Shown here: piece after piece, positions 33,140 to 35,273 of the stretch
How positions within the stretch are numbered: the first letter of the stretch is position 1
Layout: the number at the start of each line of letters is the position of its first letter
Source of the DNA: Oscillospiraceae bacterium
GTDB taxonomy: Bacteria > Bacillota > Clostridia > Oscillospirales > Oscillospiraceae
Direction of reading: 5' to 3'
NCBI GenBank assembly: GCA_017436785.1
Contig: JAFSCK010000005.1
Span: 1-35,273 of the forward strand
Length of the DNA stretch: 35,273 nucleotides
Made by a program: the position numbers and the translations under genes
Notes under the pieces: generated by a model
Database searches by the model: none
Told to the model about the DNA's origin: nothing
The model's input: only the letters and a program-made list of their open reading frames with translations

Positions 33140-33490
33140 ATGAATATCCCATACATCCGCTCCGGAGACTATTTCATCCCGGATCTGAAGTTGCCGGAGG
33201 AAACCCGGCCCATCGGCAAGTGGGGTCGTATGCACCGGGACTACCTCAAAGAACACCATCCCGTCCAGTTTAATAATTTAGCTCTGTCTGGCAATCTCTG
33301 GACATGCCTTGCTGACCTGAACGAGCAAGCCCAACAGCGCATGGAAACCCTAGTTGCCCAGTTGAAATCCACAGAGGGCATTACGGAAGTATTGAAAGCA
33401 ACCGATCCCATGAGCTGGACCCAGCACATGAACAACATCACCGCCAGAGCAGAAGAAATCATCCGGGAGGAGCTGATCTACAATGGATAA
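33140..33490 (+). CDS. tnpV: TnpV-like transposon-encoded protein
   Basis: A 116-aa protein that matches the TnpV family of clostridial mobile elements: IPDLKLPEETRPIGKWGRMH, RDYLKEHHPVQFNNLALSG, then ETLVAQLKSTEGITEVLKA and MNNITARAEEIIREELIYNG. The family is carried by integrative elements, and its exact function is unclear. The ATG at 33140 follows AAAGGAGGAATACAC. An element integrase is not nearby, so it is probably a leftover or a domesticated copy. Its last 8 bases overlap the following gene. Confidence 0.85.
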   Translation: MNIPYIRSGDYFIPDLKLPEETRPIGKWGRMHRDYLKEHHPVQFNNLALSGNLWTCLADLNEQAQQRMETLVAQLKSTEGITEVLKATDPMSWTQHMNNITARAEEIIREELIYNG

Positions 33491-33785
33491 CATCGCCCTG
33501 CGGCTGAAAGCCTACATCGAAGCACACCCCTTTGACCCCGGCGACAGCAACTACGAAACCGTCCTGGATCAGCTATACCAAGTCTATCAGGAATCCCATG
33601 AATCCGACCCACCGGACATCCGGGATGGATTCCGGGAACTGGATGATCTTCTGAGGCATTTGTCATTAGAAGATAACAATGCCGTCTTCAACCTCTGTTG
33701 TAGCCTCTGTACTGCATACGAGCATAAAGCATTTTTGGATGGCCTACAATACGGCGCACATTTGATTTCAGAACTCCATAGCTAA
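33483..33785 (+). CDS. DUF6809-like hypothetical protein
   Basis: A 100-aa, largely helical protein: LRLKAYIEAHPFD, FRELDDLLRHLSLEDNNAVF, then YEHKAFLDGLQYGAHLISEL at the end. The AFxxGxxxGaxLxxEl ending is typical of small clostridial proteins next to TnpV, and my DUF6809 label rests on that pattern and neighbourhood. It has no signal peptide or membrane segment. The start overlaps the TnpV gene by 8 bases, so translation is coupled. Function unknown. Confidence 0.7.
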   Translation: MDNIALRLKAYIEAHPFDPGDSNYETVLDQLYQVYQESHESDPPDIRDGFRELDDLLRHLSLEDNNAVFNLCCSLCTAYEHKAFLDGLQYGAHLISELHS

Positions 33786-33789
33786 AATA

Positions 33790-33820
33790 GGCCGTTGGTG
33801 CGAATTTTGCATCAGCGGCC
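33790..33820. terminator. Hairpin between convergent genes
   Basis: GGCCGTTGGTGC and GCATCAGCGGCC pair (two wobbles) around a 7-base loop. It separates the DUF6809-like gene from the kinase gene on the minus strand; only a weak T-run follows on the plus side. Confidence 0.6.
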
Positions 33821-33829
33821 ATTTCTGCG

Positions 33830-34390
33830 CTATAGGATTATCTCTGATCGATCAGAAATCCTGAAAGCTTCAAAATATCGGTTCTCCATAGGAATCCACT
33901 CTTCAAAGAACCGCTTATGAAGGAATGCGGGGCGCTCCAGTATTCTCTGCCGCTGGGTTTCTTCATCCACGGTCAGCAGGATCTTCAGATCGTAGGGGGT
34001 GCCGAAATAGGGATGGTGGCTGTATGTGCCTTCTATGATGATCAGCTTTTGGGGAGTAACAGTAACAGGCATGGCAAGGGTAAAGGTGCTGCAATCGAAA
34101 GGGCGGTAAGAAAAAGCCTTTCCGGATTTCAGGGGAAGCAGAACTTCCTCCCGGAATCTCTCATAGTCCACATTGCCGCCGACCTCCGCAAACCGTTCAG
34201 GTGTGCGCTGTTCCGGGCGGAGAAAGAAGTCATCCATGTGAAATACGTTGCAATCATAGAGCTCTGCCAGTTTGGAAGCCAAGGTAGTCTTGCCGGAGGT
34301 GCATTTGCCATCAATGGCCACGATCACAAAATCCTTTTCTCCCAGTAACATATCGATCTTTGACTTTACCACTGCTGCTACGCTGTCCAT
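33830..34390 (-). CDS. Uridine-kinase-like P-loop NTPase
   Basis: A 186-aa protein with the P-loop GKCTSGKTT (28-36), a DDFF motif typical of uridine kinase-like enzymes (HMDDFFLRPEQRTPERFAE), GGNVDYERF, and a Walker B-like LIIIEGTYSHHP followed by the RQRILER lid. It would phosphorylate a small substrate such as a nucleoside. The ATG at 34390 follows GGGAGG by 7 bases; a longer frame upstream has no ribosome site and runs into the next promoter. It stands alone on the minus strand. Confidence 0.87.
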   Translation of the reverse strand: MDSVAAVVKSKIDMLLGEKDFVIVAIDGKCTSGKTTLASKLAELYDCNVFHMDDFFLRPEQRTPERFAEVGGNVDYERFREEVLLPLKSGKAFSYRPFDCSTFTLAMPVTVTPQKLIIIEGTYSHHPYFGTPYDLKILLTVDEETQRQRILERPAFLHKRFFEEWIPMENRYFEAFRISDRSEIIL

Positions 34391-34452
34391 ATAACAACCT
34401 CCCAAAGTTTTCTTCATTGTAATGCAGACAGGAAACATCCACAACCCCCACC

Positions 34453-34490
34453 GGGGGATATTGATAAAACTATATCGAAAAATATCCCCC
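34453..34490. repeat. Inverted repeat between the kinase and binding-protein genes
   Basis: GGGGGATAT (34453-34461) and ATATCCCCC (34482-34490) are perfect 9-base arms around 20 bases. It lies just upstream of the promoter at 34499, so it could be an operator or mRNA structure for the minus-strand gene. No known repressor site is recognised. Confidence 0.45.
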
Positions 34491-34498
34491 CACCCGGC

Positions 34499-34527
34499 TT
34501 GCGGCAGCGCTTGTCCCAATTTATAAT
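34499..34527 (+). promoter_or_regulatory. Housekeeping promoter for the binding-protein gene
   Basis: TTGCGG (34499-34504), exactly 17 bases, consensus TATAAT (34522-34527). Transcription would start near 34534, and AAGGAGG precedes the ATG at 34560. Confidence 0.7.
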
Positions 34528-34559
34528 TAGTGCAATGAAAAACAAGGAGGACAAATCCT

Positions 34560-35273
34560 ATGAAGAAAATTGTAGCTTTGATTTTGGTTGTAGCTACTTG
34601 TGTTGGTTTGCTGGTAGGTTGCGGTACAGCTGGAAGTAACAAAGATAATACCCGCACCATTACAGACGGTGCGGGCCGTCAGGTGGAAGTTCCGGAAAAA
34701 GTGGAATCTATCGTTTGCGTGGGTGTTGGCGCGCTGCGCTACACTTGTTACATGGGTGCTGAGGATCTGGTGGTCGGTGTAGAAGATCACGAGATAATAA
34801 GGGGCATTGATCGGCTATATAACTATGTGAATCACAAAAAGTTTAAGGATCTTCCCATTACCGGTACCAACGGTGTACCCTATGCGGAGGAGATCATCGC
34901 TGTGGCACCCCAGGTGATTGTTATGAGCAAGTCTGCCAATGCCGATGCTGACGAGCTGCAGTCCCAGACTGGCACACCGGTTGTGGTGGTTCCGGGCAGT
35001 GATACGACTTTGGACGATAATGCCTATGAAACCATCCGTATTCTGGGGCAGCTTTACAGTATGGAGGACCGGGCAGAAGAACTGACCACTTACCTAAAGG
35101 GCGTCCAGGAAGATTTGGATAGCAGAACAAAGAACATTCCTGACAGCGACAAGCCCTCTGTTTATGTGGCAGGTGTTTCCTTCCGGGGTCTGCACGGTTT
35201 CGAAGGTACGGAGGCCGGGTACGGTCCTTTTGAGCTGATCCATGCCAATAATCTTGCCAACACCACCGGACAG
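34560..35273 (+). CDS. Iron/cobalamin-type ABC transporter substrate-binding lipoprotein, 3' truncated by the window
   Basis: Open from the ATG at 34560 to the last base (238 codons, no stop). The signal peptide ends in the lipobox LVGC (Cys21). The mature start, TRTITDGAGRQVEVPEKVES then IVCVGVGALRYTCYMGAEDL, is the classic beginning of the Fe3+-siderophore/B12 periplasmic-binding family (PF01497). The continuing APQVIVMS and TPVVVVPG segments fit the same family. It would deliver the metal chelate to a permease and ATPase that presumably follow outside the window. The substrate cannot be specified. Confidence 0.92.
   Translation, partial: MKKIVALILVVATCVGLLVGCGTAGSNKDNTRTITDGAGRQVEVPEKVESIVCVGVGALRYTCYMGAEDLVVGVEDHEIIRGIDRLYNYVNHKKFKDLPITGTNGVPYAEEIIAVAPQVIVMSKSANADADELQSQTGTPVVVVPGSDTTLDDNAYETIRILGQLYSMEDRAEELTTYLKGVQEDLDSRTKNIPDSDKPSVYVAGVSFRGLHGFEGTEAGYGPFELIHANNLANTTGQ

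Overview
The window looks like a Gram-positive, low-to-moderate GC gut Clostridium (Oscillospiraceae/Ruminococcaceae-like). Signs of this are strong AGGAGG ribosome sites, an AbrB/SpoVT-type fragment, BspA/DUF285 and LRR_5 surface repeats, TnpV and DUF6809-like genes, and Nif11-type peptides exported by NHLM transporters. The assignment comes from gene content, not from a database search. I see no rRNA, tRNA or CRISPR array.

Region A (1-14,685) is one integrated locus. It holds the 3' part of a membrane Ser/Thr kinase with a DUF285 ectodomain, a divergent 60-aa leader-like peptide, and an ECF sigma factor. The NHLM export set follows: HlyD-like adaptor, C39 peptidase-ABC transporter, and a second ABC transporter with a duplicated N-terminal domain. 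Next come a STAS protein, a TIR-double-FHA protein, an LRR_5 lipoprotein and a PP2C phosphatase. Last is a cassette of four Nif11-like double-glycine precursors, interleaved with an 89-aa protein and a 35-aa membrane peptide. No RiPP maturase is visible. Three sites read TGTAAC-N14-(T/C)GTGTAT, one each before the divergent peptide, the phosphatase and the peptide cassette. I infer that they are the regulon of the local ECF sigma factor. The kinase, phosphatase and FHA trio recalls the threonine-phosphorylation control of type VI secretion, here attached to peptide export.

Region B (14,686-32,600) starts with a truncated AbrB-like gene and a tyrosine recombinase that has lost part of its N-terminal domain. 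The recombinase stop codon lies inside a 23-bp element that recurs inverted about 245 bp downstream (21 of 23 bases match). Between the copies is an extended -10 promoter reading rightward, so this looks like an invertible promoter switch. It faces a zinc-ribbon repeat protein, a large pilin-like protein, a CPBP membrane protease homologue, an acyl-CoA synthetase-like enzyme, a membrane acyltransferase, a 3035-aa secreted repeat protein, a membrane-anchored protein, two small secreted proteins and a small pilin-like protein. The last domain of the giant protein shares a motif pattern with the two small secreted proteins, which suggests one surface assembly, possibly phase-variable.

Region C (32,600-35,273) is a gene-poor remnant stretch, a TnpV/DUF6809-like pair, a uridine-kinase-like gene on the minus strand, and the start of an iron/cobalamin-type substrate-binding lipoprotein cut by the window end.
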